64,000 nucleotides of DNA from Pseudomonas viridiflava (GCF_900591205.1 NZ_UUPU01000008.1:124001-188000); one strand, 5' to 3'. Numbered from the stretch's first letter, positions 1 through 9,727 are shown. The notes: generated by a model not told the origin, from the letters alone. Numbers and translations: made by a program.

Positions 1-2
1 GC

Positions 3-77
3 CCGTTGATCGAAGCCAAGTCGGCCGCGTATGCCCAGGAGAAGGGCATCACCGCACGTGACTGCTCGGCGCAGTAA
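3..77 (+). CDS. 3' end of an unidentified gene (partial)
   Basis: An open frame enters from the left edge and stops at TAA (75-77), encoding the last 24 residues and ending ITARDCSAQ. It converges on the ATPase gene of the transporter operon, with three bases between the two stop codons. The visible tail carries no motif I recognise. It could belong to the same uptake system (for example a substrate-processing enzyme), but that is only a guess from position. Confidence 0.5.
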   Translation, partial: PLIEAKSAAYAQEKGITARDCSAQ

Positions 78-80
78 GCC

Positions 81-1694
81 TCAAGCGGCGCTTGCAGTGA
101 CTTGCCGGCCAGGGATGGCCGCAATCAGCTCACGCGTGTAATCGCTGGCAGGTGCGTTGAAGATGCGCTCCACCGAACCTTGTTCAATTACCCGGCCATT
201 GCGCAACACCAGCACTTCATGGGCAAAGTTGGCGACCACCGACAAGTCGTGGGACACCAGCACATAGGCAATCCCCATCTCGCGTTGCAACTCTTGCAGC
301 AAGTCGAGGATGTGCGCCTGCACCGACACATCCAGGGCGCTGACCGGTTCGTCGAGCAGCAACAGGTCGGGCTTCAGCGCCAGGGCCCTGGCGATGGCGA
401 CCCGTTGGCATTGGCCGCCCGACAGCTCACGCGGCAAGCGGTCCAGAAAACTCACAGGCAAGTGCACGCGGCTGATCAACTCACGCGCCGCGTGCTCCAG
501 CGCCGCGCCTTTGAGCAAGCCGAACGACACCAGCGGCTCGACGATGCTGTCGAACACGGTGAAGCGTGGGTCCAGCGCGGCAAACGGGTTTTGCTGCACC
601 AGTTGCAGGCGCTGGCGTAGCGGGCGGAAGTCGCGCCAGCTGAGGTCGGTGACGTCCTGTTGCTCGAACCACACCCGGCCACGGCTGGGTTTCTCCAGGC
701 CCAGGGCGATGCGCAGCGCAGTGCTTTTGCCCGAGCCGGACTCACCGACGATGGCCAGGGTTTGCCCGGGGTATACCTGCAAGCTCAGGTCCTCAAGCGC
801 CACAAACGTCGCGTCCTCACCCTTGACCTTGGGCAGTGCGAAGCTCTTGCCGACGTTTTGCAGGCGCAGAATCGGTGGCTGCGTCGAATCACGGCGCGCC
901 TGGGGCTCGCGACGCTTGGCGAACGCCGGGGCGGCGGCGATCAGTGCCCGCGTGTAGTCGTGCCGGGGCGCGACCAGGATTTGGCGTGGCGGGCCCTGTT
1001 CGACCACTTCGCCGTGCTGCATCACCAGGATGCGGTCGGCACGGTCAAGCGCCACGCCGAGGTCGTGGGTGATGATCAGCAACGAAATCCCACGCTCACT
1101 GACCAGGCGCTGCAAGTGGTCGAGGATCTTGCGTTGCACCGTCACGTCCAGCGCGCTGGTGGGCTCGTCGGCGATGATCAGGCGCGGGTTGCCGGCCAGG
1201 GCGATGGCGATCAGCACGCGCTGGCGCATGCCGCCGGACAGCTCATGGGGGTACTGGCGTGCGCGCAGTACCGGCTTGTCGATGCCCACCTGTTGCAGCA
1301 GCTCGACAATGTCGGCGTCGACGCCGGGGTAGCGCTTACCCTTGGCCAACACCAGCGCTTCGCCAATCTGCTGGCCGACGCGCAGGGTCGGGTTGAGGCT
1401 GACCATCGGGTCCTGGGGCACCAGGCCGATGGTGCGCCCGCGCAGGCTGCGTTTCTGGCGTTCGCTGGCGTGGGTCAGGTCGTGACCGTCCACCCACAGC
1501 TCACCGGCGCTGATCTGCGCGTTATCCGGCAGCAGGCCGAGGATCGCGTTGGCCAGGGTCGATTTGCCTGAGCCGGACTCGCCGACAATCGCCAGCGTTT
1601 CGCCTTGGGCGATGGTCAGCGACAGGCGATTGACCGCCAGGTTACCGTGCCGGTAGCTCACGCTGAGTTGGCGAACATCCACTAAAGCCGTCAT
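81..1694 (-). CDS. ABC importer ATPase, two fused nucleotide-binding domains (Dpp/Opp type)
   Basis: A 537-residue cytoplasmic ATPase that would energise the two permeases encoded just upstream. It holds two complete ABC domains in one chain: Walker A GESGSGKS near residue 38 and again near residue 315, signatures LSGGMRQRV and LSGGQCQRV, and Walker B motifs ending ADEPTSALD and LDEPVSALD. Most peptide importers carry these as two proteins (DppD and DppF); fused forms such as YejF and GsiA have a similar length. The start ATG overlaps the stop of the preceding permease (ATGA), so translation is probably coupled. The family import di- and oligopeptides, glutathione, microcin C-like peptides or nickel chelates. 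Family is certain, substrate unknown. Confidence 0.92.
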   Translation of the reverse strand: MTALVDVRQLSVSYRHGNLAVNRLSLTIAQGETLAIVGESGSGKSTLANAILGLLPDNAQISAGELWVDGHDLTHASERQKRSLRGRTIGLVPQDPMVSLNPTLRVGQQIGEALVLAKGKRYPGVDADIVELLQQVGIDKPVLRARQYPHELSGGMRQRVLIAIALAGNPRLIIADEPTSALDVTVQRKILDHLQRLVSERGISLLIITHDLGVALDRADRILVMQHGEVVEQGPPRQILVAPRHDYTRALIAAAPAFAKRREPQARRDSTQPPILRLQNVGKSFALPKVKGEDATFVALEDLSLQVYPGQTLAIVGESGSGKSTALRIALGLEKPSRGRVWFEQQDVTDLSWRDFRPLRQRLQLVQQNPFAALDPRFTVFDSIVEPLVSFGLLKGAALEHAARELISRVHLPVSFLDRLPRELSGGQCQRVAIARALALKPDLLLLDEPVSALDVSVQAHILDLLQELQREMGIAYVLVSHDLSVVANFAHEVLVLRNGRVIEQGSVERIFNAPASDYTRELIAAIPGRQVTASAA

Positions 1695-2575
1695 CGCTGG
1701 ATCTCCTCAAAGGTGCGGGCGATATGGTTAAGGCTGAACACCACCGCGACCAGGAACAGGCCCGGCAGCAGGGACACCCAGGGCGCCGTGATCAGAAAAT
1801 GCCGCCCGTTGGCGATCAGCGTGCCCCATTCCGCCGCCGGCGGGGCGGCGCCGAAGCCGAGAAAGCTCAGGCCGGCGGTGGCGAGGATCGCCGCGCCAAA
1901 GTCCAGGGTCGCCAATACCGCCACCGGGCCCCAGGCATTCGGCAGAATGTGCCGCAGCAAGGTCCGGCCCCAGCTGGCGCCGCCCAGGCGTGCGGCTTCG
2001 ACGTAAGGCAGGGTCTTGACGCGCAGCACCTCGGCGCGGGTGGTGCGGGCGAACCCCGGAATTATCCCGACGCCCACGGCGATGGCCACCGGCACCGTGC
2101 CGAAGCCGATGGCGGTGACGATCGCCAGCGCCAGCAGCAGGCCGGGCAGGGCCAGCAACACATCGACAAAGCGCATGATCACCGCATCGACTCGGCCGCC
2201 GGCAAAGCCGGACACAATGCCCAGGCCCAGCCCGCCCAGCAGCGCGATACCCACCGCCAGAAAGGCCGCCAGCACCGACAGGCTGGAGCCGTAGACCACG
2301 CGGGTGTACAGGTCGCGCCCCAGTTCATCGGTGCCGAACCAGTGGCTCAGGTTGGGCGCGTTGAGCTTGACGGCGGGCGCGGTGGCGTAGGGGTCGAAGC
2401 TGGTCAGCCATTGCGGCACTACCGCTGCGACTAAAGCGAACACTACGATCAGCAGCGCCAGGCTGAAACCTGGCCTGCGCAGCAAGGGCAGCACCGCCGC
2501 CGATGCGCGTTGCCGACGGGTTCGGCGTTGCCAGAGGGGGGCCGCACGGCCCAGGTTCTGCTCAAGGATCGTCAT
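1691..2575 (-). CDS. ABC importer permease, DppC-like
   Basis: A 294-residue inner-membrane permease of the binding-protein-dependent transport family. The N-terminal part has a long cytoplasmic segment followed by a membrane helix (FSLALLIVVFALVAAVVP), as in DppC/OppC. It then has the conserved FGTDELGRDLYTRVVYGSS segment and, near residues 190-215, the EAA-type loop contacting the ATPase (EAARLGGASWGRTLLRHILPN). It pairs with the DppB-like permease encoded three bases upstream to form the channel. It is third from last in a five-gene minus-strand operon and overlaps the ATPase start by four bases. Substrate is not predictable from this subunit. Confidence 0.92.
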   Translation of the reverse strand: MTILEQNLGRAAPLWQRRTRRQRASAAVLPLLRRPGFSLALLIVVFALVAAVVPQWLTSFDPYATAPAVKLNAPNLSHWFGTDELGRDLYTRVVYGSSLSVLAAFLAVGIALLGGLGLGIVSGFAGGRVDAVIMRFVDVLLALPGLLLALAIVTAIGFGTVPVAIAVGVGIIPGFARTTRAEVLRVKTLPYVEAARLGGASWGRTLLRHILPNAWGPVAVLATLDFGAAILATAGLSFLGFGAAPPAAEWGTLIANGRHFLITAPWVSLLPGLFLVAVVFSLNHIARTFEEIQR

Positions 2576-2578
2576 GGT

Positions 2579-3529
2579 CTAGGACACCTTTGGCGTGTGG
2601 GAGATGCGCGGATCGAGCCAGGGGTAGAGCAGGTCGACCAGCAGGTTGACCACTACAAATGCTGCCGCCGACACCGCGACAATCGCCAGCACCACCGGAA
2701 TGTCCTGGCGCAGCACCGCTTCCTGGGCCAGGCGACCGATGCCGGAGCGGGCGAAGATGGTCTCCACCAGCACCGCACCGGAAACGGTGTTGCCGACTTG
2801 CAGGCCGATCAGCGTGAGAATTGGCAGCGCTGCATTCTTGAAGCCGTGGCGCGCCTGCACCTGGCCACGGCTCAGGCCCTTGGCGTAGGCGGTGGCGATA
2901 TACGACTCTTTCCATACCCCCTGAAAGCTGCGCTGCAGCACCTGGGCGTACACCGCCGCACTTGGAATCGCCAGGGTGATCGCCGGCAACACCAGGCTTT
3001 CAAACCCACGGCTGCCGGTGGCCGGGAACCAGCCGAGGCCGAAGGCGAACACCTGGATCAGCAGCAGGCCCATCCAGAACACCGGCACCGAGAACCCCAG
3101 GGAGGGCAATCGCGCCAGGGCTTTTTTCAACGGTTGCCAGCGAATGTAGGCGGTCAGGTAGGCCAGGCCGATACCACCGACCAGCGACAGCACAATCGCC
3201 AGGCCGGCCAGGGACAGGGTTTGCGGCAGGCGTTCGGCGAGCAGCTCGGCCACCGGGCGGTTGAGCGACAGCGACTGGCCGAAGTCCCCGCGCAGCGCGC
3301 CCAGCAGCAGGTCCACATATTGCTCGAACAGGCCCTTGTCCAGGCCGTAATAGGCCCGCGCCTTGGCCAGGTCGGCCACCGACAGCGAATCGGCTTCCAT
3401 GCCCGAGGCGCTGAGCATGATCGACAGCGTGTCACCCGGCAGCAGGTACAGGATGAAGTAGGTGATGCTATAGGCGCCCCATAGCACCAGCACGGCCTGG
3501 CCGATACGGCCGATCAGGTAGCGACTCAT
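2579..3529 (-). CDS. ABC importer permease, DppB-like
   Basis: A 316-residue inner-membrane permease. The N-terminus (YLIGRIGQAVLVLWGAYSI) and the LPGD segment soon after are typical of DppB/OppB/GsiC. An EAA-type loop lies near residues 205-235 (SYIATAYAKGLSRGQVQARH, then the NAALPILTLIG stretch). Several hydrophobic segments fit six membrane helices. The start ATG overlaps the stop of the binding-protein gene (3526-3529) and the next permease begins three bases after its stop, so the cluster is tightly translated as a unit. Together with the DppC-like partner it would form the membrane channel. Confidence 0.92.
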   Translation of the reverse strand: MSRYLIGRIGQAVLVLWGAYSITYFILYLLPGDTLSIMLSASGMEADSLSVADLAKARAYYGLDKGLFEQYVDLLLGALRGDFGQSLSLNRPVAELLAERLPQTLSLAGLAIVLSLVGGIGLAYLTAYIRWQPLKKALARLPSLGFSVPVFWMGLLLIQVFAFGLGWFPATGSRGFESLVLPAITLAIPSAAVYAQVLQRSFQGVWKESYIATAYAKGLSRGQVQARHGFKNAALPILTLIGLQVGNTVSGAVLVETIFARSGIGRLAQEAVLRQDIPVVLAIVAVSAAAFVVVNLLVDLLYPWLDPRISHTPKVS

Positions 3530-5157
3530 GGCGTGCCGATCTCGATATCACCCAGCAGCGCGAAGCCCTCGGCGGTCCAGCGGAAGTTTTTCACCTTGGC
3601 CGCCGTCGCCGCCTGCCACACACGCTCATACACCGGGAACGCCGAGCTTTGATCAATCAGCAGGTCTTGCAGGTCGCCGTAGGCGGCTGCACGTTGTTGG
3701 CTTTGGGTGGCGGTGATACCGGCATCAAACAGCGCCGTGGCTGTTTGCAGGACGGGCGGTTCGTAGGTGTTGGTGGCCACGGTAGAGCTGTTGGCGCTGC
3801 GCGGATCGAGGATAGTCTGCAGGATGATCGGGTCGGCGCGGGTCATGTAGTTGATGGTCAGGTCATAGTTGCCGGCGGCGTTGTTGGCCACCCATTCGGC
3901 GCGGGTCACCACGCTGAGTTTCAACTCGATACCGACCTTGCGCAGTTGGTCCTGAATCAGCACGTCACCGGCGGTTTCGGCCGGGCTGATGTTGTAGCTC
4001 AGGCTCAGGCGCTTGCCGTTTTTGTGCCGGTAACCGTCCGTGCCTTTAGCCCAGCCGGCTTGATCCAAGAGTTTCTCGGCACCTGCCGGGTCATAGCCGA
4101 GCTTGCTGCCCTGGCTTTTGAAGTAGGGCGTGGTCACGTCGAAAATTCCGTCCACCACCGGGAACTCAGCGTTGTACACGGTGCTGGCGTAGCTCTTGCG
4201 GTCGATGGACTTCTGCACTGCGAGACGCACCTGTTGATCGGCCAGGATGCGTGCGCCACGCGTGTTGGGGTACAGGTTCAACGCAGGGCCCGGCAGCGAG
4301 CGGCTCTGGATGGTTGCGCCCTTGGACTGGAACAGTTTGAGGTCGACTTCCGAGAACGGGTTGCGCGGCCACAGGATATCGGCCTTGCCTTGCAGGAACA
4401 GGCCGTTGCGCACGCTTTCTTCAGGGATGTAGCTGATGTCCACAGCCTCCAGGTGCGCTTCGCCCTGGTTTTTCATGTTGGCCGACGCCCAGGCGTAACC
4501 CTTGCGTTTGGTCAGGTGCGCGCCGACTTCCGGCGTATAGCTTTGCAGCACGAACGGCCCGGTGCCGATGATCTTACCGAGTGAGCGCTCCTTGGCCGTC
4601 AATGCATAGGAGGCGGGCGCGAGGATCGCCAGGTTGGTGGTGGACGTCGCCTGCAGGAACCCTGCGTTGGGCTTGGCCAGTACCAGTTTGACGGTGAAGT
4701 CGTCGAGCACTTCGGCGTGCTCAAAACCCGCCAGGTAGGTGGCGCCGAAGGTGGCCGGCAGTTCGGTGGCCAGCGCCTTGTCGCTGTCGAACGCGGTCTT
4801 CACCGCCTTGGCATCGAAGCGCTCGCCATTGCTGAAGGTCACGTTGTCGCGCAGGTGGAAGGTATAGGTCAGCGCGTCGTCACTGATCTCCCAGCTTTTA
4901 GCCAGCCAGGGGATGATCTTGCCGGTTTGCGGGTCCTGGTCGGTGAGGGATTCGGCGACATTGCGCAGCAGCACCCGGTGCTCCAGCCAGTAGACCTGGA
5001 ACGGGTCGACGCTGACCAGCGTCGTGTTGTCGCCGAAGAAGGCAATATTCAGGGTCTTGCCCGCCTGGGCCTGATCACCCGACGGTGAGCAGGCGGCCAG
5101 GCTCAAGGCCAGGGCGCAGGAGGCCAGCAGACGGCTTGGCAATGTGGATCTGTTCAA
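3526..5157 (-). CDS. family-5 solute-binding lipoprotein of the ABC importer
   Basis: A substrate-binding protein of about 543 residues, SBP family 5 (DppA/OppA/NikA fold). I place the start at a TTG codon (5155-5157), because a GAGGG motif lies about seven bases upstream and the following residues form a lipoprotein signal: basic start, then ASCALALSLAAC with the lipobox cysteine. The frame stays open upstream, but that stretch lies inside the TonB-receptor gene and has no start signal. A lipid-anchored binding protein is less usual in Gram-negative bacteria, where this family is mostly soluble, so it is likely tethered to the inner membrane. The family motif TYTFHLRDNVTFSNGERFDA is clear. 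Ligand unknown. Confidence 0.88.
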   Translation of the reverse strand: MNRSTLPSRLLASCALALSLAACSPSGDQAQAGKTLNIAFFGDNTTLVSVDPFQVYWLEHRVLLRNVAESLTDQDPQTGKIIPWLAKSWEISDDALTYTFHLRDNVTFSNGERFDAKAVKTAFDSDKALATELPATFGATYLAGFEHAEVLDDFTVKLVLAKPNAGFLQATSTTNLAILAPASYALTAKERSLGKIIGTGPFVLQSYTPEVGAHLTKRKGYAWASANMKNQGEAHLEAVDISYIPEESVRNGLFLQGKADILWPRNPFSEVDLKLFQSKGATIQSRSLPGPALNLYPNTRGARILADQQVRLAVQKSIDRKSYASTVYNAEFPVVDGIFDVTTPYFKSQGSKLGYDPAGAEKLLDQAGWAKGTDGYRHKNGKRLSLSYNISPAETAGDVLIQDQLRKVGIELKLSVVTRAEWVANNAAGNYDLTINYMTRADPIILQTILDPRSANSSTVATNTYEPPVLQTATALFDAGITATQSQQRAAAYGDLQDLLIDQSSAFPVYERVWQAATAAKVKNFRWTAEGFALLGDIEIGTP

Positions 5158-5183
5158 TGGAGTGCCCTCGTTTTCGATTCGGC

Positions 5184-7616
5184 TTAAAAGTCGTAGGCCA
5201 GCTTGGTGTACCAGTAGCCGCCGCCCGGGTAGAACGGCGGGTTGCCGTAGGCCGCCAGGCCCAGGTTGCTGTAGACGGCATGTTTGTCGGGGCGTACGTC
5301 GAAGATGTTGGTGCCGCCGATGCTCACGGTGAGGCTGTCGACGAAGGTGTAGCTCACGTCCAGATCGGTGATCCATTTGGCGCCGAAGCTGCGATCGCCC
5401 GTGGGGTTGACCGCCAGGGTCTTGACCGCGCCGTAGCGGGCAGTCTGCAGGTTGACGGCCAGGTCCTCGACCTTCCAGTTGGCGCCCAGGATCCACTTGG
5501 TTTTGGGCGAGGCGTCAGTCAGGTCGCCTTCACGGTCGCGGCCCACCAGGGTCACGCCTGAACCCGCCAGCGCACTTGGCGTGTCGCGCGAGCCTTCGAT
5601 GGTGGTTTTGTTCCAGTTCAAGCCCAGGCTCCAGCGCACATCACCCCAGGCATCCAGCGGCGTGGTGTGGTCGGCGACCACGTCCAGGCCACGGGTGCGG
5701 GTGTCGAAGGCGTTGGTGTAGTAGTTGACCCAGGTGCCGGTAGGCACGCCCTGAGCAGCGAGAATCGCATTGATCGCGCCATTGCCTTGGTCATAAATAT
5801 TGCTGGTCAGGGCGATGCGGTCATCAATGTCGATCAGGTAGGCGTCGGCGGTGATGCTGGTGCGCGGCGCCGGTTGCCAGGTCAGGCCAAGGCCGAGGTT
5901 GCGCGACTTCTCCGGCTTGAGGTCATCGCCCCCCAGCGCCTTGGCCAGGTTGCTGCCCGAAGGGGTCAGGCGCGTGACCGCCGGCACCACATTGCCGTTC
6001 ACATCCACGGCCACCCGGTTGTCGGCCACGGTGTAGCCGATCTGCGTCAGGGACGGCGCACGGAAACCGGTGCCGACCGTGCCGCGTACCGCCACGGTGT
6101 CGGTCAGTTCGTAGCGCGAATTGACCTTCAGGCCGAAGGTATTGCCTGAATCATCGTCGTAATGTTCCACCCGGCCGGCCAGGTCAAGGAACCAGCGCTC
6201 GGTCAGGTCAAACCCGAGGTCCAGGTAACCCGCGTAGTTATTGCGGATCAGGCTGACTTCATCCTCGGGGCGAATCGTGACGGCGGCCTGTGCGCCCGAG
6301 GCGGCCGGATAAGTGCCGGTGATATAGGCTTCGGGGTCGCCGGCGAACGTACTGAAATGCTCCCAGCGATGCTCCAGGCCGGCCGAGACCTGCACCGGCG
6401 AGGTGAGATTGAACAGGCTGTCGTAGCGGCGCGTGAAGTCGAGGTTGTTGACCCATTGCTCGAAGCGAAAGGTCGCCAGGTTGTCGAATTTGGTCGGCGA
6501 GGCGGTGCCCAGCGACGGGTTGATATTGAGGTCGCTGGAGTGGTGGACGTTGTTGCGCCCGTAGGTGGTGCTCAGGTCCCAATTCCACTCGGCCAGTTGG
6601 CCCTTGCCGCCGAACAGCAACTGGTAGTCGCGGTCCTTGATGTTGTTCAGCGGGAAGTAGCCGTCGGGGAATACCTCAGGCACGGCGGCCCGACCGGTCG
6701 GCAGGCGGAAGTAGTTGGCCGCCTCGGCATCGCGCTCGCCGTAGGTGGAGAAGGAGTAAAGCGTCAGGTCTTCCAGCGGCAATTCGGCGTTGTAGGCGAG
6801 GTTGAAGGCTTTGAGGTCGGGGTCGCCGTTCTTGATCGCCACCCGGTCCCAGGCGGCTTCTTTGGCCGGGTCGTTGAAGGCGCGCACGCTGCTGTCGGCC
6901 TTGTCGTTCCACGAGGCTTCGCCACGTTTGCGGGCGTCGGCGGAGAGGTGGAAAAAGCCTCGCTCGCCGAGTTTGAAACCTTGGTCGCCGGCGACCTTGA
7001 TGGTTTCGCCCTGGCCGGAGTACAACTGCCCATAGCTGGTTTCCAGGTGCCCGCCGTTGTTGGCGGACTTGAGGATGATATTGATCACCCCGGCCACCGC
7101 GTCCGAGCCGTATTGCGCGGCAGCGCTGTCTTTGAGTACTTCGATATGGTCGACCGAGCTGACCGGGATCAGGTCGATGTCCACCGCATTCGCGCCGCTG
7201 TTATCAATCGAACCGCGCTGGCCGGTGGCGCCGTTGTGCCGGCGTTTGCCGTTGACCAGCACCAGGGTGTAGGCCGGGCCGAGGCTGCGGTTGCTCAGGG
7301 GGCGCGTCACCGAGTTGTAGCCGGCGATGTTGGTGCCGAAGTTGAACGAGGGCAGCAATTTGGCAATCGCCTCGGACAGCTCGGCGCGCCCGGTCTTGAG
7401 CAATTGTTCACTGTTGATTACGTCAATCGGCGCCGGGCTGTCGGCAACGGTGCGTTGTTGGCCGCGCAAACCGGTGGAGATCACGGTCACGGTGTCGAGC
7501 TTGGCGTCGTCGTTTGCCGACTCGGCGAAGGCGGGCGCAGCCGCCAGCAGCACAGAGCTGGTCAACAGTGATAGGTGGAATTTTGTGCGCAGGGCGGGGC
7601 GTGTGGTGTCTGGCAT
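5184..7616 (-). CDS. TonB-dependent outer-membrane receptor
   Basis: An 810-residue receptor that would bring a bulky solute across the outer membrane with TonB energy. It has a Sec signal peptide ending APAFA, a TonB-box-like DTVTV soon after it, a plug domain (SEAIAKLLPSFNFGTN, then VEVLKDSAAAQYGSDAVAGVINI), a beta-barrel of YxL-type strands, and a C-terminus ending in aromatic phenylalanine (AYDF), as expected for insertion by the Bam complex. It is the first gene of the operon, 26 bases before the binding lipoprotein. The pairing with a Dpp-type importer suggests uptake of a peptide, metallophore or organosulfur-like compound, not a simple dipeptide. Confidence 0.93.
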   Translation of the reverse strand: MPDTTRPALRTKFHLSLLTSSVLLAAAPAFAESANDDAKLDTVTVISTGLRGQQRTVADSPAPIDVINSEQLLKTGRAELSEAIAKLLPSFNFGTNIAGYNSVTRPLSNRSLGPAYTLVLVNGKRRHNGATGQRGSIDNSGANAVDIDLIPVSSVDHIEVLKDSAAAQYGSDAVAGVINIILKSANNGGHLETSYGQLYSGQGETIKVAGDQGFKLGERGFFHLSADARKRGEASWNDKADSSVRAFNDPAKEAAWDRVAIKNGDPDLKAFNLAYNAELPLEDLTLYSFSTYGERDAEAANYFRLPTGRAAVPEVFPDGYFPLNNIKDRDYQLLFGGKGQLAEWNWDLSTTYGRNNVHHSSDLNINPSLGTASPTKFDNLATFRFEQWVNNLDFTRRYDSLFNLTSPVQVSAGLEHRWEHFSTFAGDPEAYITGTYPAASGAQAAVTIRPEDEVSLIRNNYAGYLDLGFDLTERWFLDLAGRVEHYDDDSGNTFGLKVNSRYELTDTVAVRGTVGTGFRAPSLTQIGYTVADNRVAVDVNGNVVPAVTRLTPSGSNLAKALGGDDLKPEKSRNLGLGLTWQPAPRTSITADAYLIDIDDRIALTSNIYDQGNGAINAILAAQGVPTGTWVNYYTNAFDTRTRGLDVVADHTTPLDAWGDVRWSLGLNWNKTTIEGSRDTPSALAGSGVTLVGRDREGDLTDASPKTKWILGANWKVEDLAVNLQTARYGAVKTLAVNPTGDRSFGAKWITDLDVSYTFVDSLTVSIGGTNIFDVRPDKHAVYSNLGLAAYGNPPFYPGGGYWYTKLAYDF

Positions 7617-7909
7617 GGGGGCAACCTGGTGGCTTGGGGTACGTCCTCCGCCAGGTATGGGGTCGGTCTGTGAAGCGAAGATATATCTATAAAAAACCGT
7701 GGGGAAAGTCTTTTTTGGAATAAGCTAATTATTAGATATTGTTATTTTGTGATTTTTTAAGATCATCTATTTTTATTATGTGTCTGGCGCGTAGTGCTGC
7801 TGGTCGCTTGATGTGTCAGGTGTCGTGGCCTGTCATAATCCGCTGGCGATTAACTCGCTACCGATCACCAGCGGCAATCCAGCCGGATCTTAGAACCCAT
7901 AGGAAGTCC
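7617..7909. promoter_or_regulatory. divergent promoter region, TonB operon and ABC exporter
   Basis: About 290 bases separate the TonB-receptor start (minus) from the exporter start (plus). The middle, roughly 7680-7790, is clearly A+T-rich against G+C-rich flanks and contains the palindrome CTAATTATTAG (7725-7735), which could bind a regulator. I cannot assign -35/-10 elements with confidence. No gene is seen here; an open frame upstream of 7910 lacks a ribosome site. Confidence 0.5.
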
Positions 7910-9727
7910 ATGCGATTGAGGGTGCTGTTCAGCCGATTGAGCGCGTTTACCATCCAGGCGCGCCGGGCACTTGGGTTGGTGTGGGACACGTCGCGCCCAT
8001 TATTCATGGGGCTATTGCTGGCCACGATCATTGCCGGTCTGCTGCCGGCGTTGGCTGCCTGGATCGGCCAGCGCATCGTCGATGGCGTGGTCCAGGCCAT
8101 GCAGATTCATGCGGCCGGCAGCCAGGCGCCGGTCTGGCCGGTGATGCGCTATGTACTGGCCGAGGCGGGTGTGCTGGCGCTGCTGGCCGCCGCGCAACGC
8201 GCCTTGTCGATGCAACAATCGTTGCTACGGGTGCAGTTGGGGGTGAAGGTCAACCTGATGATTCTGGAGAAAGCCCAGACTCTCTCGCTGCTGCAATTTG
8301 AAGACGCCGAGTTTCACGACAAATTGGTGCGCGTGCGCCAGGGCGCGTCGACCCGGCCGCTGAGCCTGGTGACAAAGGGCCTGGGTCTGGTGCAGAACCT
8401 CATCTCGCTGATCAGCTTTGCGGTGCTGCTGGTGCATTTTTCGCCGTGGGCCCTGGTGATTCTGGTGGTCGGCGCGTTGCCGGTGTTCTTCGCCGAGACG
8501 CATTTTTCGGGCAATGCGTTCCGCCTGTTCCACCGCCGTGCGCCGGAGACCCGCCAGCAGAATTACCTGGAATCGCTGCTGTCCCACGAAGCCCACGCCA
8601 AGGAGGTCAAGCTGTTTGGGCTGGCGCCGCTGTTCCTCAAGCGCTACCGCGACAACGCCGAGCGCTTGTATGCCGAGGACCGCCAATTAACGGTGCGCCG
8701 AGATGCCTGGGGCTTTGCCTTGGGCCTGCTGGGCACTGCGGCGTTTTACCTGGCTTACGCCTGGGTAGTGCTGGACACCGTGCGCGGCCAGACCAGCCTG
8801 GGCCAGATGACCATGTACATCGTGTTGTTCAAACAAGGGCAAAGCGCGATCACCGCCAGCCTCAGCGCGATTGCCGGTTTGTATGACGATAGTTTGTTCC
8901 TGTCGGACCTTTATGAGTACCTCGAAACCCCCGTGGTGGTGCCGCGTGGCCGGCTGACCCAGGGCGTGCGTCCGGGTGATGGCCTGCGCTGTGAGCAGGT
9001 GGGGTTCAGCTACCCGAATGCCGAGCAGCCGGCGCTGAGTAACATCAACCTGCACCTGGCGCCGGGCCAGAGCCTGGCGTTGGTCGGTGAGAATGGCTCG
9101 GGCAAGACCAGCCTGATCAAACTGCTGACGCGTCTTTATGCCCCGGACCAAGGCCGTATCCTGCTGGACGGCAGTGACCTGCAAGACTGGGATGAACACA
9201 CACTGCAGCAACGCATCGGGGTGATTTTCCAGGATTACATCCGCTACCAGATGAGTGTTGGCGAGAACCTCGGGGTGGGCGATGTCGAGGCGTTGCACGA
9301 CGAGGCGCGCTGGCGCACCGCTGCGACTCAAGGGGTGGCCGCCGAATTCATCGAACGCCTGAGCAATGCCTATGCAACGCCATTGGGGCGCTGGCTTGGC
9401 GGGCAGGAACTGTCTGGCGGGCAATGGCAGAAGGTCGCTTTGTCACGCGCTTATATGCGTCAGGAGGCAGACCTGCTGATTCTTGATGAGCCGACGGCCG
9501 CCCTGGATGCGGGCGCGGAGGCGGCAGTGTTCGAGCACTTTCGTGAACATGCCAAGGGGCGCATGACCCTGTTGATTTCCCATCGCTTCTCCAGCGTGCG
9601 CAATGCCGACCACATCATTGTGCTGGACGGTGGGCGGATTCTGGAGGAGGGCAACCACGCTCAACTGATGGCGGCGGGCGGGCGTTATGCCGAGTTGTTC
9701 GATGTTCAGGCGCGGGGTTATCGCTAG
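7910..9727 (+). CDS. ABC exporter half-transporter (membrane domain plus ATPase)
   Basis: A 605-residue type IV ABC exporter. The N-terminal half has about five to six membrane segments (for example GLLLATIIAGLLPALAAW and LGLLGTAAFYLAYAWVV). The C-terminal half is an ATPase with Walker A GENGSGKTS, signature LSGGQ and Walker B LLILDEPTAALD. I chose ATG 7910 because AGGAAG sits nine bases upstream; the longer frame from 7739 lacks a ribosome site. No peptidase C39 domain is present, so it would not process a leader peptide. It is divergent from the TonB/Dpp-type operon. Members of this family export lipids, peptides or drugs; a link to the neighbouring uptake system is inference. Confidence 0.88.
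   Translation: MRLRVLFSRLSAFTIQARRALGLVWDTSRPLFMGLLLATIIAGLLPALAAWIGQRIVDGVVQAMQIHAAGSQAPVWPVMRYVLAEAGVLALLAAAQRALSMQQSLLRVQLGVKVNLMILEKAQTLSLLQFEDAEFHDKLVRVRQGASTRPLSLVTKGLGLVQNLISLISFAVLLVHFSPWALVILVVGALPVFFAETHFSGNAFRLFHRRAPETRQQNYLESLLSHEAHAKEVKLFGLAPLFLKRYRDNAERLYAEDRQLTVRRDAWGFALGLLGTAAFYLAYAWVVLDTVRGQTSLGQMTMYIVLFKQGQSAITASLSAIAGLYDDSLFLSDLYEYLETPVVVPRGRLTQGVRPGDGLRCEQVGFSYPNAEQPALSNINLHLAPGQSLALVGENGSGKTSLIKLLTRLYAPDQGRILLDGSDLQDWDEHTLQQRIGVIFQDYIRYQMSVGENLGVGDVEALHDEARWRTAATQGVAAEFIERLSNAYATPLGRWLGGQELSGGQWQKVALSRAYMRQEADLLILDEPTAALDAGAEAAVFEHFREHAKGRMTLLISHRFSSVRNADHIIVLDGGRILEEGNHAQLMAAGGRYAELFDVQARGYR

Noticed and set aside
5158..5496. N-terminal extension of the binding lipoprotein frame to 656 residues
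   Set aside because: The extension overlaps the TonB-receptor gene and has no signal; the TTG at 5157 has a ribosome site and begins a proper lipoprotein signal.
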